Positions 35,385 through 43,708 are shown, counted from the first letter of the stretch. The stretch: DNA of 64,000 bases from Stigmatella aurantiaca DW4/3-1 (GCF_000165485.1 NC_014623.1:9380893-9444892); one strand, 5' to 3'. Made by a program: numbers and translations. The notes: generated from the letters alone by a model not told the origin.

Positions 35385-36194
35385 TCACAGCGCGCGTGTC
35401 GGGCCGGTCTTCACGTGCGTGGCATAGAGCGTGAGGCCGGTGAACGACAAACCGCCCACGAGGTTGCCCAGCACCGTCGGAATTTCATTCCAGACGATGT
35501 AGTCGGCAATCGAGAAATTGCCGCCCATCAGCAAGGCCGAAGGGAACAAAAACATGTTGACCACCGAATGCTCGAAAACCATCGCGAAGAAGACCATGAT
35601 GGGCATCCACATCGCCACGACCTTGCCCGTGACGGAGGTGGAGATCATCGCGCCCACGACGCCGGTCGACACCATCCAGTTGCACAGCATGCCGCGCACG
35701 AAGAGCGTGAGCATGCCGGCCGCGCCGTGGCTTGCGTAGCCCAGCGTGCGGGCCTCGCCGATGCCTGCGATCACCTGGCCCACCTTGTCGGGCGGGGTGG
35801 AAAAGCCGTAGGTGAAGACGATGGCCATCAGGACGGCCACCGTGAATGCGCCGATGAAATTGCCGGTGAAGACCAGGCCCCAGTTCTTCAGCACGCCACC
35901 GAGCGTGACGCCAGGACGCTTGTCGACGAGCGCAAGCGGCGTCAGCACGAACACGCCGGTCAGCAGGTCGAAGCCGAGCAGGTAGAGCATGCAAAAGCCC
36001 ACCGGGAACAGGATCGCGCCGATGATGGGATAGCCGGTCTGCACGTTGACCGTGACGGCAAACACCGCCGCCAGCGCCAGGATCGCACCGGCCATGTAGG
36101 CGCGGATCAGCACGTCGCGGGTGGCCATGAAGATCTTGGATTCCCCTGCGTCCACCATCTTCTTCACGAACTCTGCAGGCACGAGATACGCCAT
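35385..36194 (-). CDS. formate/nitrite transporter (FNT) family channel
   Basis: Membrane protein of 269 aa with the six-helix FNT fold. Start at 36194 (MAYLVPAEFVKKMVDAGES) has GAGGGAA correctly placed upstream. Family features: FDLLTGVFVLTPLALVDKRP, LGGVLKNWGLVFTGNFIGA, GMLCNWMVSTGVVGAMIS and FEHSVVNMFLFPSALLMGG (FEHSVxNMF). In betaproteobacteria such genes lie in nitrate-assimilation loci and import nitrite. Codon choice and the truncated PP2C gene behind it suggest lateral transfer. The gene is intact, but its biosynthetic neighbours are missing. Confidence 0.93.
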   Translation of the reverse strand: MAYLVPAEFVKKMVDAGESKIFMATRDVLIRAYMAGAILALAAVFAVTVNVQTGYPIIGAILFPVGFCMLYLLGFDLLTGVFVLTPLALVDKRPGVTLGGVLKNWGLVFTGNFIGAFTVAVLMAIVFTYGFSTPPDKVGQVIAGIGEARTLGYASHGAAGMLTLFVRGMLCNWMVSTGVVGAMISTSVTGKVVAMWMPIMVFFAMVFEHSVVNMFLFPSALLMGGNFSIADYIVWNEIPTVLGNLVGGLSFTGLTLYATHVKTGPTRAL

Positions 36195-36341
36195 TTCAAT
36201 TTCCCTCAAGCCATCAAGTTGCGTTCACGAACATCCGTGTGCATTTGCCAAGCACGGGACGTCGGACAGCAAGAACTGCACCAACTTCGATCTGCAGTCT
36301 GCAACAACCGATGAATGACGCATAGGCGGAATAGAGGCCAT

Positions 36342-36440
36342 GTTGAGGGCGAGGATGGGAGCGGAGGGGCGGAGGAGGGCGGCGGACAGGGGCCGACGGA
36401 GCAGTGAGCCCGGTCGAGAGGCCGCGCAGCCCCGCCGAGC
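36342..36440 (+). repeat. dispersed repeat, copy 4
   Basis: Nearly identical to the first 100 bp of copy 2 (GTTGAGGGCGAGGATGGG onward), then diverges after GAGCAGTGAGCCC. It flanks the transferred transporter fragment on the other side from copy 3, so the two copies bracket 35233-36341. Confidence 0.7.
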
Positions 36441-36467
36441 TGGAGCTGTCGGACGCGCGCACCACGA

Positions 36468-37153
36468 ATGAACTTCCGAACTTACAGCGCCCTCCGCCAA
36501 GCCGTTGCCGTTGTCGTGGCTGGGTGCGCCACTTCTCAAAAGGCGCCTGAGACTCAAGAGGCGCCTGAGACCTACGCTTGGGCGCCTGTACGCCCACCCG
36601 CTGTGCCCGGAACGGGCCTCCCCACCCCCGACAGCCAGGGCAGGTTCGCCCCCAGCCCCTGCCAAGGAGCCCGCACAAGCGCGTGTTGCCACCCACCCGG
36701 GAGCCGGGCCTTTGGGCCGGAGATGATCCTCGCGCCTCGAAGGAACCGGAGGCGAACCCCACACCGGAGAAGTCCAGAGCGAACAGGAGGGACCCGCCTG
36801 CCCCGGTGACGACGGAGCGCCGCCGCCAGAGTGCGAGCCCACCCCAGTGCCGCATGGGGGCGAAGATCCTCCGCATAACGGGTGCGCCGATCAGTTTCCG
36901 CCGAACCGCTACCCCGGAAAGGACGTGCTCGTGGGCGGCAAGCGCTTTGATGCGCTGCAAGTCGGCGTGCGCGTGCTGTGGGAGATCAAGACCCATCGAT
37001 TTGACACGTACAACATCTTCATCCGGCGGATGACGATCCTGGAGGAACTGCCGTTGTTACAGGAAGATCGGAGTGAGCACCCAAGCGCACAAAGACGCGC
37101 TGCTCGCCGAGGATCAGTCCCTCATTATCGTCGTCACGGGGTGCAAGCGATGA
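36468..37153 (+). pseudogene. DUF6310-like lipoprotein, putative nuclease toxin, frameshifted
   Basis: Begins with a lipoprotein signal-like MNFRTYSALRQAVAVVVAGC. After a Pro-rich region, frame changes lead to PPECEPTPVPHGGEDPPHNG, CADQFPPNRYPGKDVLVGGK and FDALQVGVRVLWEIKTHRFD, then another shift gives the end KIGVSTQAHKDALLAEDQSL ending TGCKR. These are the conserved blocks I know for the myxobacterial DUF6310 family; the central hydrophobic part is missing. WEIK resembles the ExK strand of PD-(D/E)xK nucleases. The stop overlaps the ATG of the next gene. Reading: degraded lipoprotein toxin. Confidence 0.65.
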
Positions 37154-37674
37154 CCAACCACAGAACCCTGATCCTCATCGTCTACGCGCCTGCGCTTGTG
37201 GGCGTCGACGGTCGCACGCTCGCAGTCGTCCACGGAATCGAACGGGCACTTCCCGGTGTGCGCTTGGCGTGGGAGCTGTCAAAGGCGGGGCGGCCCATCG
37301 CGTTGCCGCAACGCGATGGATGGCTCGCTGAGGCGAGCGCGCGCGGGATGCTTCCGCTGGTGTGCAACGGCGACGAGAGTTACCCCGTGACGGTTAAAGG
37401 ATGGGGAACACCTGCGCGCCAAAGCGTGGGCGGCCAGCCGCAATTTGAAGTCCATGCAGAGCTGCCGCTGGATGCGGCCAGCATCGCGGCGGCGGCGGAT
37501 CTGCTGGAAGGCGTGGCGGACTTGCTCTCTCGGGCGCGACGCACCGAGAGGGGCGGGTGGATCGTTCGGCTTACAGATACGCCGCTCGATCTCGACAACC
37601 CCTCGCACCTGGATGCGCTCTTGCGCGCGTACGAGCGCTTCCCGGAGATTGGCGGGCGCGTACCTCCGCGCTGA
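37150..37674 (+). CDS. DUF5953-like protein with internal deletion, possible immunity protein
   Basis: Starts MTNHRTLILIVYAPALVGVD at 37150, overlapping the upstream stop by ATGA. It matches the DUF5953 family, which regularly follows DUF6310 genes. The normal protein is about 250 aa; here (174 aa) the block between DLLEGVAD and LLSRARRTERGG (about 80 residues in my recollection of the family) is absent, leaving the frame intact to EIGGRVPPR. No signal peptide. A role as cytosolic immunity factor for the DUF6310 lipoprotein is inferred from the fixed pairing. The deletion probably inactivates it. Confidence 0.6.
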   Translation: MTNHRTLILIVYAPALVGVDGRTLAVVHGIERALPGVRLAWELSKAGRPIALPQRDGWLAEASARGMLPLVCNGDESYPVTVKGWGTPARQSVGGQPQFEVHAELPLDAASIAAAADLLEGVADLLSRARRTERGGWIVRLTDTPLDLDNPSHLDALLRAYERFPEIGGRVPPR

Positions 37675-38449
37675 GTCACCGGGCCCGAGCTGGAGCGCTT
37701 GGTGACGTCCCTCGGGGCCGAGTTGGAGCTGCCCGAACGGGCTCCAAGCGCCCTGAACTGGGCGTGGCGATGGCCGCTGCCCTGGAGTGCCTCCGGGCCG
37801 AGCTGGAGCGGTAACGATGGCGCCGCTGCCGTTCCCGCCGCCGTTCCGAAATGGCGCCCCGCTGCCATTCGCGCCGTCGTCCGAAAGGCGCCCCGCTGCC
37901 CCAACCGGGCGCGGCGGGTTTGGCGCCGGGTTGCATCTAGCGGGCTGCTCCACGTCGCCGCGTCAGAGCGCTCCACCGACCTAGGATGCGAGCGGGGATG
38001 CGGGCGGGGATGTGGGCGGGCCCCATCAGCCAGCCGGGATGGGGGCAAGCTTCACCGGGCGCCCCGGTGGCGCCACTCGTGACGATCCCGCATTGGTGCC
38101 GGGACGGGCCCCGGTGGTGCCGTGGTGGGCCGTCATGGGCTTCAATTGCGCCGGGTGGGGCCGTCATGGGCTCCGGTGGCGCCGGGCGTGGCGCCGGGGT
38201 GGCGCCGGAGGAAACCCCGCAGAAGTCCCGTTGTCAGCCTCGCTTCAGCCCCGCGCCCGTGACACGACCAACCGCTGCCGCCACGTCGGCGGGGGTTGAT
38301 CCGCCCGCGCGCATGGGCCCTCGGTGGCTCGGCTGCACGCTTGCCGATCTCCTTTCACGCTCCGCGCGCGGCCTGGACACCCGCCGTTGCCCTATGTCAC
38401 TTCTGCCCGAGTTGTCGTGGGCTGTTCGGTTTGTCGGAGAGGCGGGTTA
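37675..38449. other. GC-rich stretch without a convincing gene
   Basis: No reading frame here shows family motifs or a ribosome site; several long open frames are a by-product of very high GC. Short internal repetitions occur (GCCCGAGCTGGAGCG and variants near 37683 and 37798; repeated CCCGGTGG/CCGGTGG motifs near 38060-38190), suggesting decayed coding sequence. Confidence 0.5.
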
Positions 38450-38543
38450 GGTGATGGGGGGAATCGAACCCACGCCGGGCGGTGCGAAACCTCTATTCGT
38501 AGCGGAGAATTGATGCCGCTCTGAGCCGTGAAGCTACACGAAC
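38450..38543 (-). other. degenerate tRNA-like sequence
   Basis: On the minus strand: a D-arm-like TAGCTTCACGGCTCAGAGC, a T-arm-like GTGGGTTCGATTCCCCC and 3' end CATCACC. The 5' acceptor pairs poorly with the 3' strand (several mismatches) and the anticodon arm does not fold into a normal 5-bp stem with a 7-nt loop. Probably a tRNA relic or attachment-site remnant rather than a working tRNA. Confidence 0.35.
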
Positions 38544-38575
38544 CGCTACACAGGGCATGGCGGGCCGGGAGGGAC

Positions 38576-39079
38576 TCACCGGAACTCGTTAACGGTGTAG
38601 ACCCCTGCCACGGAGAATTCGAGGATGGCCATTCCTGGCTTGGAACCGGGGAGTTTCTTCAGTTGGCCTTTCGCGAGCCGGGCTACCGCGCAGATAGGCA
38701 CCTTGTCTCCCCCGGGTGGGTGTGCCGCGTAATAGCGGATGACGACCTGAGACCCGCCCGTCCAAACCCGGCCGTACAGCCGCGTTGGCGACTCAAGCGG
38801 GCCGAGGTCTTCATCCAGCATGCTCTCAACTGGCCCGTCATACAGAGTAATGGGGCTGGTATCCGTCTGATTCACGTCAAGGGTCGCAAGGGCGGAGTCA
38901 CCTACGGAGAGTCGGAGATACCGCATCGCCTTGAGGGCCTCCTCGGGGCACTCCTCAGGTCCAGGGGTCCCGTCTGGGCGAAGCGCTACCCGTCCGGCTC
39001 CGGTGGCCGGGCAGCCAAAGGACGTCGTCAGCAGCAGGGCGCCGCACAGGCACAACAGGGAACGCTTGATGATCCGCAT
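38576..39079 (-). CDS. lipoprotein downstream of DUF2381 gene
   Basis: Protein of 167 aa with signal MRIIKRSLLCLCGALLLTTS ending in lipobox FGC. The remainder is a beta-rich domain (EALKAMRYLRLSVGDSALAT, SQVVIRYYAAHPPG). It starts 9 bp after the DUF2381 pseudogene ends and is in the same direction, so it was its operon partner. Similar small lipoproteins follow DUF2381 genes in other myxobacteria. Function unknown. Confidence 0.65.
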   Translation of the reverse strand: MRIIKRSLLCLCGALLLTTSFGCPATGAGRVALRPDGTPGPEECPEEALKAMRYLRLSVGDSALATLDVNQTDTSPITLYDGPVESMLDEDLGPLESPTRLYGRVWTGGSQVVIRYYAAHPPGGDKVPICAVARLAKGQLKKLPGSKPGMAILEFSVAGVYTVNEFR

Positions 39080-39088
39080 GTCGGGCTC

Positions 39089-39987
39089 TTACTCGCGGAC
39101 AAGCGAAGGGTCCAACTTCGCGAAGACGGGCACAAAACCGTCATCGCGAATGAGCTGGAGCGCCAAGGTTTCGAGCCCAGACTCCGAGACGAACGCGCTC
39201 CTGTCCGCGACAACGGCCACCGCACCGGTAGCGCCAGGAGCAATTGTTCGGGGCGTCATTCGCACGGCGCAGTTGAGCTTCTTCGTCTCAGGTAGCCAGA
39301 AGCCATCCGCCAGCGTCAACCGAGCTTCGTCCAGGTTCCAAGCACGGGGGCCATGATTCTCGACTCTCACGACAACTGCGACCTTCCCCTTGCCGGAATA
39401 GACGGTCGCGACAGCTTCTGAGTCCAAGTATTGCGTGTCCTTGAAGACATAGCGTTGTCGGGCGCGGAACTTCGTCTGCTGGGCTGAACCGGTCGCGAGG
39501 AGTGCGGCGAGGGCATGATCCGGCGAGTTGGCCTCTTGCGCGTAACGCTCGCTCTCTTCCCGGTAGCGCCGCTCCCGCCCAAGCGCGTTCTCCAAGTCCG
39601 CCCGGAGCCACTTCACGGTCTCCGGGACCCAAAAGAAGTTCACCTGATGATCCATGGTGTCCTTGTCCGCCGTGACGGTGATGGGAACCTGCGTCCCGTC
39701 ACCAACGTCACCACGAGTGGCAGGCGGTCCTCTGGAGTCAGATCGAGGATCGGTACCAGCACCACCACCTTACCGGCCACCGCGAGCGGCTCGAAGCGAC
39801 CCTCCCAGCCCTCCATCTTCGTGCCTGCCGGGTCAACCTCCTTCTCGAAGTGCAGAACGGTGGCGACTTCCCCCGCGACGTACACGAGGCGAGCAAGCCG
39901 GTCGGGCCGCCACGGCAAGAGGACATTCCGGATCTGGGGCTCGCGGTCCTTGGCACTGGCAACCGAGGCCACGAGCACGGCAAGCAA
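39089..39987 (-). pseudogene. DUF2381 family protein, frameshifted
   Basis: The first part (ASAKDREPQIRNVLLPWRPD, EVATVLHFEKEVDPAGTKME, RFEPLAVAGKVVVLVPILDL) and the second part (TMDHQVNFFWVPETVKWLRA, ESERYAQEANSPDHALAALL, TIAPGATGAVAVVADRSAF) together make one DUF2381 protein of about 295 aa. The frame changes around 39695-39710, where VTL should continue GDGTQVPITVTADKD. A normal ATG is also lacking; the apparent start is a TTG within the signal peptide. DUF2381 proteins are exported and often lie beside Ser/Thr kinase genes. Confidence 0.75.
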
Positions 39988-40104
39988 AACGAGCCGGGAA
40001 GGCAGGAAGTCGAGCGTAGCCCACCTAACCTAGCAGGATGGGAGGCAGGGGGACAACGTTCGGGGCTGTCGTTCGGCGTCTCTGGCCGCTCTATCGTGGA
40101 ATCC

Positions 40105-40599
40105 ATGAAATTGCCGAATCGAGCCCTTATCCTCTGGATGCCGGTCATGCTCGCGGCCCTCATGGGAGGCTGTTCCACGGGAGCCCGCGTCACTACCGTT
40201 CGTGCTCTCGCGCCGCTCCCCGGGGCTGACCCGAACATGCTCGCCACGACCGACCCCAACCCGCCTACCGCCGTGTCCCAGGCTGCTGGGAGTTGCTGGA
40301 ACACCATCAGTTGCTGTGTCCAGAATCACCCCCTGACTCCGGTGCAGAGTTGCGGCGCTGACCCCTCCGAAGCGGCGAAGATCCTCGAAGCGCTCGGGCA
40401 GCTCGAAGCCGCCGCACGGGTCTTGGAAGCGGCGGGGCGGCTCCCGAAGTGGAAACGGAAGTGCATGGACAAGTACAACGAGTGCATGATGAAAGGCTGG
40501 GTCGGAACGTGGAACTGTGTTGACTGTCTCCGGTACTGTGAAGGCCAGCAGGGGGTCTGGCCGGACAATCGCTGCTTCCCTCCTGAGGATCAGAACTAG
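40105..40599 (+). CDS. lipoprotein with Cys-rich C-terminus, putative polymorphic toxin
   Basis: 164-aa lipoprotein: signal MKLPNRALILWMPVMLAALM with lipobox GGCSTG. A short linker and helix (EAAKILEALGQLEAAARVLE) lead to a basic, Cys-rich end: KWKRKCMDKYNECMMKGWVG, then TWNCVDCLRYCEGQQGVWPD. This Cys pattern ends many myxobacterial lipoproteins coded in front of small cytosolic genes. The DUSAM gene follows after only 8 bp. I read it as the toxin half of a toxin/immunity module, possibly delivered by outer-membrane exchange; direct evidence for toxicity is absent. Intact, unlike its neighbours. Confidence 0.6.
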   Translation: MKLPNRALILWMPVMLAALMGGCSTGARVTTVRALAPLPGADPNMLATTDPNPPTAVSQAAGSCWNTISCCVQNHPLTPVQSCGADPSEAAKILEALGQLEAAARVLEAAGRLPKWKRKCMDKYNECMMKGWVGTWNCVDCLRYCEGQQGVWPDNRCFPPEDQN

Positions 40600-40607
40600 G
40601 GGCAACC

Positions 40608-41396
40608 ATGACCGCTGAGCTTGACTGGGAACCCATTCGCGCACTCGGGCAGCGGGTCATTGAGCGCGGTGAACCGCTCGAACTCTCGGACGAGGTACGC
40701 GCTCTCTTGCAGCGTTCCGCAGAAGAGGTAGCGCTCTCTCCAGAGGACACGGCGAACGCTCTCCGCAGTGTCCCCACGGCCACCACGCTGCTGGAAGAGA
40801 TCACGCGCCGCATCCGTGAGGGCTCGGACCGTTTCTGGAACGCCGAACTCAGGGCATCTGACCTCCAAGATGCAGGCGACCTGGACGGCGCAGGCAGGCT
40901 GATGGAAGAGGTGCTCGCGGTTGAGGTCGTTCCGCACTACCGGAGGATAGCCGAGTCCCAGCTTCGCAAGGTGACCCGGCTCAAGTCGGTTGCGGCGAGC
41001 GGACAGGCAGATCCGAAGCTCTCGGTCCGTGAACAGATCCCAGTCCTTCTGCACCGCGTCCAGCGAGGGCATCCGCTCGAACTCAACGAGGGGATGCGCG
41101 CCTTCCTGCGACGGGCCGCCGCTGACGTGGGCATGAGCGAGGCCGAGACGGAACCGGCGCTCGCCACTCCTGAGAGTGCCGGGGCGCTTCTCGGGCAGAT
41201 CATGGGGCGCTACCGTGATGCCTCAGACCGTCTCAAGAGCGCCATGTACCGGATGACTGAACTCCAGGATGCTGGAGATCTCGAAGGAGCACGCCAGCAG
41301 ATCCGCGCATGGCTCGCCGTGGAGGTTGTCCCGAGGTACCGCCGCGCCGCCGAGGAGAACCTAGCGGGCCTGGACGAACCGCCCCCAGCACCGTAG
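40608..41396 (+). CDS. protein with two DUSAM domains, putative immunity protein
   Basis: 262-aa cytosolic protein made of two DUSAM domains (about residues 1-125 and 135-255). Parallel motifs: GEPLELSDEVRALLQRSAEE and GHPLELNEGMRAFLRRAAAD; then RIREGSDRFW / RYRDASDRLK; LQDAGDLDGAGR / LQDAGDLEGARQ; LAVEVVPHYRR / LAVEVVPRYRR. DUSAM is a domain restricted to myxobacteria and of unknown function. Its placement 8 bp behind a lipoprotein gene is the usual one and suggests an immunity or chaperone role. Confidence 0.85.
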   Translation: MTAELDWEPIRALGQRVIERGEPLELSDEVRALLQRSAEEVALSPEDTANALRSVPTATTLLEEITRRIREGSDRFWNAELRASDLQDAGDLDGAGRLMEEVLAVEVVPHYRRIAESQLRKVTRLKSVAASGQADPKLSVREQIPVLLHRVQRGHPLELNEGMRAFLRRAAADVGMSEAETEPALATPESAGALLGQIMGRYRDASDRLKSAMYRMTELQDAGDLEGARQQIRAWLAVEVVPRYRRAAEENLAGLDEPPPAP

Positions 41397-41687
41397 CCCC
41401 CGACCGCGCATCAATGCAGGGCGCCCCCTTCCCGTTCGCGTGGAGGGCATCCGCGAGCCACCACGCCAAGGACGGGCGAGAGGCGCGGGGGAATTGTCGC
41501 TTAATCGTTTTGAGGCTGGATGCTCGCTTGGGGCCCCGACGCCCGAGGGGTGATTTCCCTGGGGGGCGATACCCCGCCTCCCCCGTCTCCCCCCAGGCCA
41601 CCCGCCAGCCCACCGCGCCTACTACCGCCAGCCGTCCGGCCCCTCGCGCCCCTGCCCGGAAGGTCTGTCCGGCCACCCCATGTACCT

Positions 41688-42042
41688 CCTTATGAGTATC
41701 AGGGGTGTCGGCAGACCAGCAGCCGAGCGCCTTGGCCACCTGGAAACGGGACTCGTCGTCCATCACGGTCGGCCAGCCATGGGGGAGGCTCTCGGACAGT
41801 TCGCGCATGAGCACGTCGCGCACAAAACGTGTGACCTGCTTGCGCTGCTCCGCCTCGGCATGCAACCCACCCAACACCTGCACCCCAGCGATGTCGTCCT
41901 TACCAAATTCCTCGGCGAGCTGGTTCAGCGGGACCGCAGGATGTGCCTCGGCAAAGGCGGTGAGCGAATCGTAACCGCGCTCGCGCACGCGCTCATAAAG
42001 GCGGGCTTTCCAATTGCCCTGCCAAGAACGTCCATCGGTCAT
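41688..42042 (-). pseudogene. NUDIX-like partner of TIGR02269 lipoproteins, truncated
   Basis: Starts MTDGRSWQGNWKARLYERVR and continues ERGYDSLTAFAEAHPAVPLN and RFVRDVLMRELSESLPHGWP, the standard opening of the small gene that accompanies TIGR02269 lipoproteins in myxobacteria. Homology ends near ALGCWSADTPDTHKE (about 41690); downstream sequence is unrelated. Start overlaps the stop of the lipoprotein gene by four bases. Probably inactive. Confidence 0.6.
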
Positions 42043-42931
42043 CGCCGTCCACCTTGAATGAACTTCATCGGGATGTCGTAACGCTTCATGCGAGATGCGA
42101 CAATGTTCAGGACCTCATTCCGGGTCAACATCCGCCCAGCTTCAACTTCAGCCTCGCGCAACGCCTCCATGATCATCCGGTTCCATTCGTTGGGCCATGT
42201 GCGCCCCGAGCGCCAGTTGCCCCCACCGTGAATCGCCTGATGGTGTGCCTGCTCCAGCCGGACGCAGAACTTGTCGATGTCCATGTCGCCCCTGAATCCG
42301 CGCTTCTCGAACCACGCGCGGAACTCTTCCGGCAGGACGTGGTGCTTCGGTGCCTTGGACATGCCCGCCCCCGCCCTGCCAGTCACCTGCATGCCGCGCA
42401 CTTCGCGGCCAGTAGCATGGAACCGGACATGGCCGCCTGGAGCCGGGGGCCTGTCATCCGAAGGATGCCCAGTTCCATGTTCGAGTCAGCGACTTCCGAG
42501 GCTGCATTCGTCAGCATGGTGGTGCCACCGAGCGCGCCGTGAAGCCATGGCAGTTGGTTGGAGCCATAGTCAAGGTAGCGTGTGAAGGCGCCGTTGACTC
42601 CGCTCAAGCCGCGATTACCCAGACCCGGTGGACGGGCCGCGAGCTTGGAGAGCGCGCTGGCGACGCTGTCCGTAGAGCCCTTCACGTTGTCCACAGCACC
42701 GAGGACCGCTTGACGGGTGAGTGTGGTGCTCTGCTGCCCAGACTCCGCAGTGCCACGGGGAACTGCCCCCCGATGCCCACCTCACCCACCCGTCACTGCG
42801 GGCTCAGCGTCAACGCGCGGTGTGTAGCTCAGGTTCATTCCCTGGCTGGGCGGAGGCGCCAGCGACGCACAGCCGGGCAACAGCAACAGCAGCACCACCA
42901 CGCAACTGACGCCGAGCCCGCTGATCCACAT
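42039..42931 (-). pseudogene. TIGR02269-family lipoprotein with LHH-like toxin domain, decayed
   Basis: Pieces in order on the minus strand: signal MWISGLGVSCVVVLLLLLPG with lipobox Cys (start 42931); GEVGIGGQFPVA in a second frame; QQSTTLTRQAVLGAVDNVKG to RLQAAMSGSMLLAA in a third; then, after an internal deletion, EVRGMQVTGRAGAGMSKAPK and KHHVLPEEFRAWFEKRGF, AHHQAIHGGGNW, NEWNRMIMEALREAEVEAGR. The last block is the conserved C-terminal domain of TIGR02269, with an HHV...HHQAIHG pattern like HNH/LHH nucleases. Full members are about 500 aa. Multiple shifts and the deletion make it a pseudogene. Confidence 0.7.
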
Positions 42932-43164
42932 GTACGCCTCCTGGGAAGACTCCTGGGGGACTGGGTACAGCGGTGCCCCTCCGATTCGACAGAAGTGCCT
43001 GGTCACGCGTCCATCCGCACCGTTGAAGGGCATGGCGCAACCCGGCGTCATGCCGCCGGAGCGAGCAGGCATCTTTCCCTGTCCGGGCCGTTTGAGAATC
43101 AGGCTTGTTAATTAAGAGGCGCCAGAGGGGGCCGCTGGTGGCACAGGAAGAAACCAGGTCCAAG

Positions 43165-43199
43165 AAAAAACCCAGCAACCCGTTGAGATTGCTGGGTTT
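43165..43199 (-). terminator. rho-independent terminator of former tRNA gene
   Basis: On the minus strand an 11-bp perfect stem (AAACCCAGCAA at 43189-43199 with TTGCTGGGTTT at 43168-43178) is followed by a run of six T. It lies just behind the tRNA-like 3' end at 43206-43235, as expected for a tRNA transcription unit. Confidence 0.8.
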
Positions 43200-43205
43200 C
43201 TCGGA

Positions 43206-43235
43206 GTGGAAGCGGCGGCTTTCGAACCCGCCGCT
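43206..43235 (-). other. tRNA 3'-end fragment (T-arm plus acceptor)
   Basis: Minus strand: AGCGGCGGGTTCGAAAGCC then GCCGCTTCCAC. This is a T-arm and 3' acceptor strand; the implied 5' acceptor GGAAGCG would suit a tRNA-Ser, but no D-arm or anticodon arm is present upstream. With the terminator behind it, it is likely the left-over half of a tRNA gene used as integration site. Confidence 0.6.
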
Positions 43236-43482
43236 CGGCGCCCCCGGCGATCGAGCCACCGCCGGAGCTTGCTCCTCCGAGCCCTGTAGGGTGAGGGGGA
43301 ATGAAAGCCAGGGACCGAAGGTTCCACCCTCAGCCGTCAGTCACGGCGTCCGCTTTTCGGAGAGATGCAGAGCGGCTGCTGGCCAAGAGCTTGGAAACGT
43401 GACACACGGTGATGGTCGGCCCCGGACAGGGGAGCGGCCTCTGGCTCAACTCATTGAGCCGGATGAGAAAGAAGACAAGTTT

Positions 43483-43686
43483 ATGGCAAATGGTACCGTG
43501 AAGTGGTTCAACGACGCGAAGGGCTTCGGTTTCATCACGCAGGATGGCGCAGGCGAGGATCTCTTCTGCCATCACAGCGCGATCCAGGCCGATGGCTTCC
43601 GTTCACTACAGGAAGGGCAGAAGGTCCAGTTCGATGTGGCCCGCGGCCCCAAGGGTCTGCAGGCGCAGAACGTCCGCCCCGTCTGA
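43483..43686 (+). CDS. cold-shock protein (CspA family)
   Basis: 67-aa single OB-fold RNA chaperone. Starts [20 protein letters not shown] (RNP1 KGFGFI) and contains DLFCHHSAI (RNP2). Binds single-stranded RNA and prevents structure formation. The start at 43483 is standard for the family; the frame is open far upstream because of high GC. Ends 22 bp before a strong terminator. Confidence 0.97.
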   Translation: MANGTVKWFNDAKGFGFITQDGAGEDLFCHHSAIQADGFRSLQEGQKVQFDVARGPKGLQAQNVRPV

Positions 43687-43708
43687 AGCGCGTTGGCCAA
43701 GCCCTGCA

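Noticed and set aside
38450-38543. Functional tRNA gene
   Set aside because: Acceptor and anticodon stems do not pair properly; kept only as a degenerate tRNA-like sequence.
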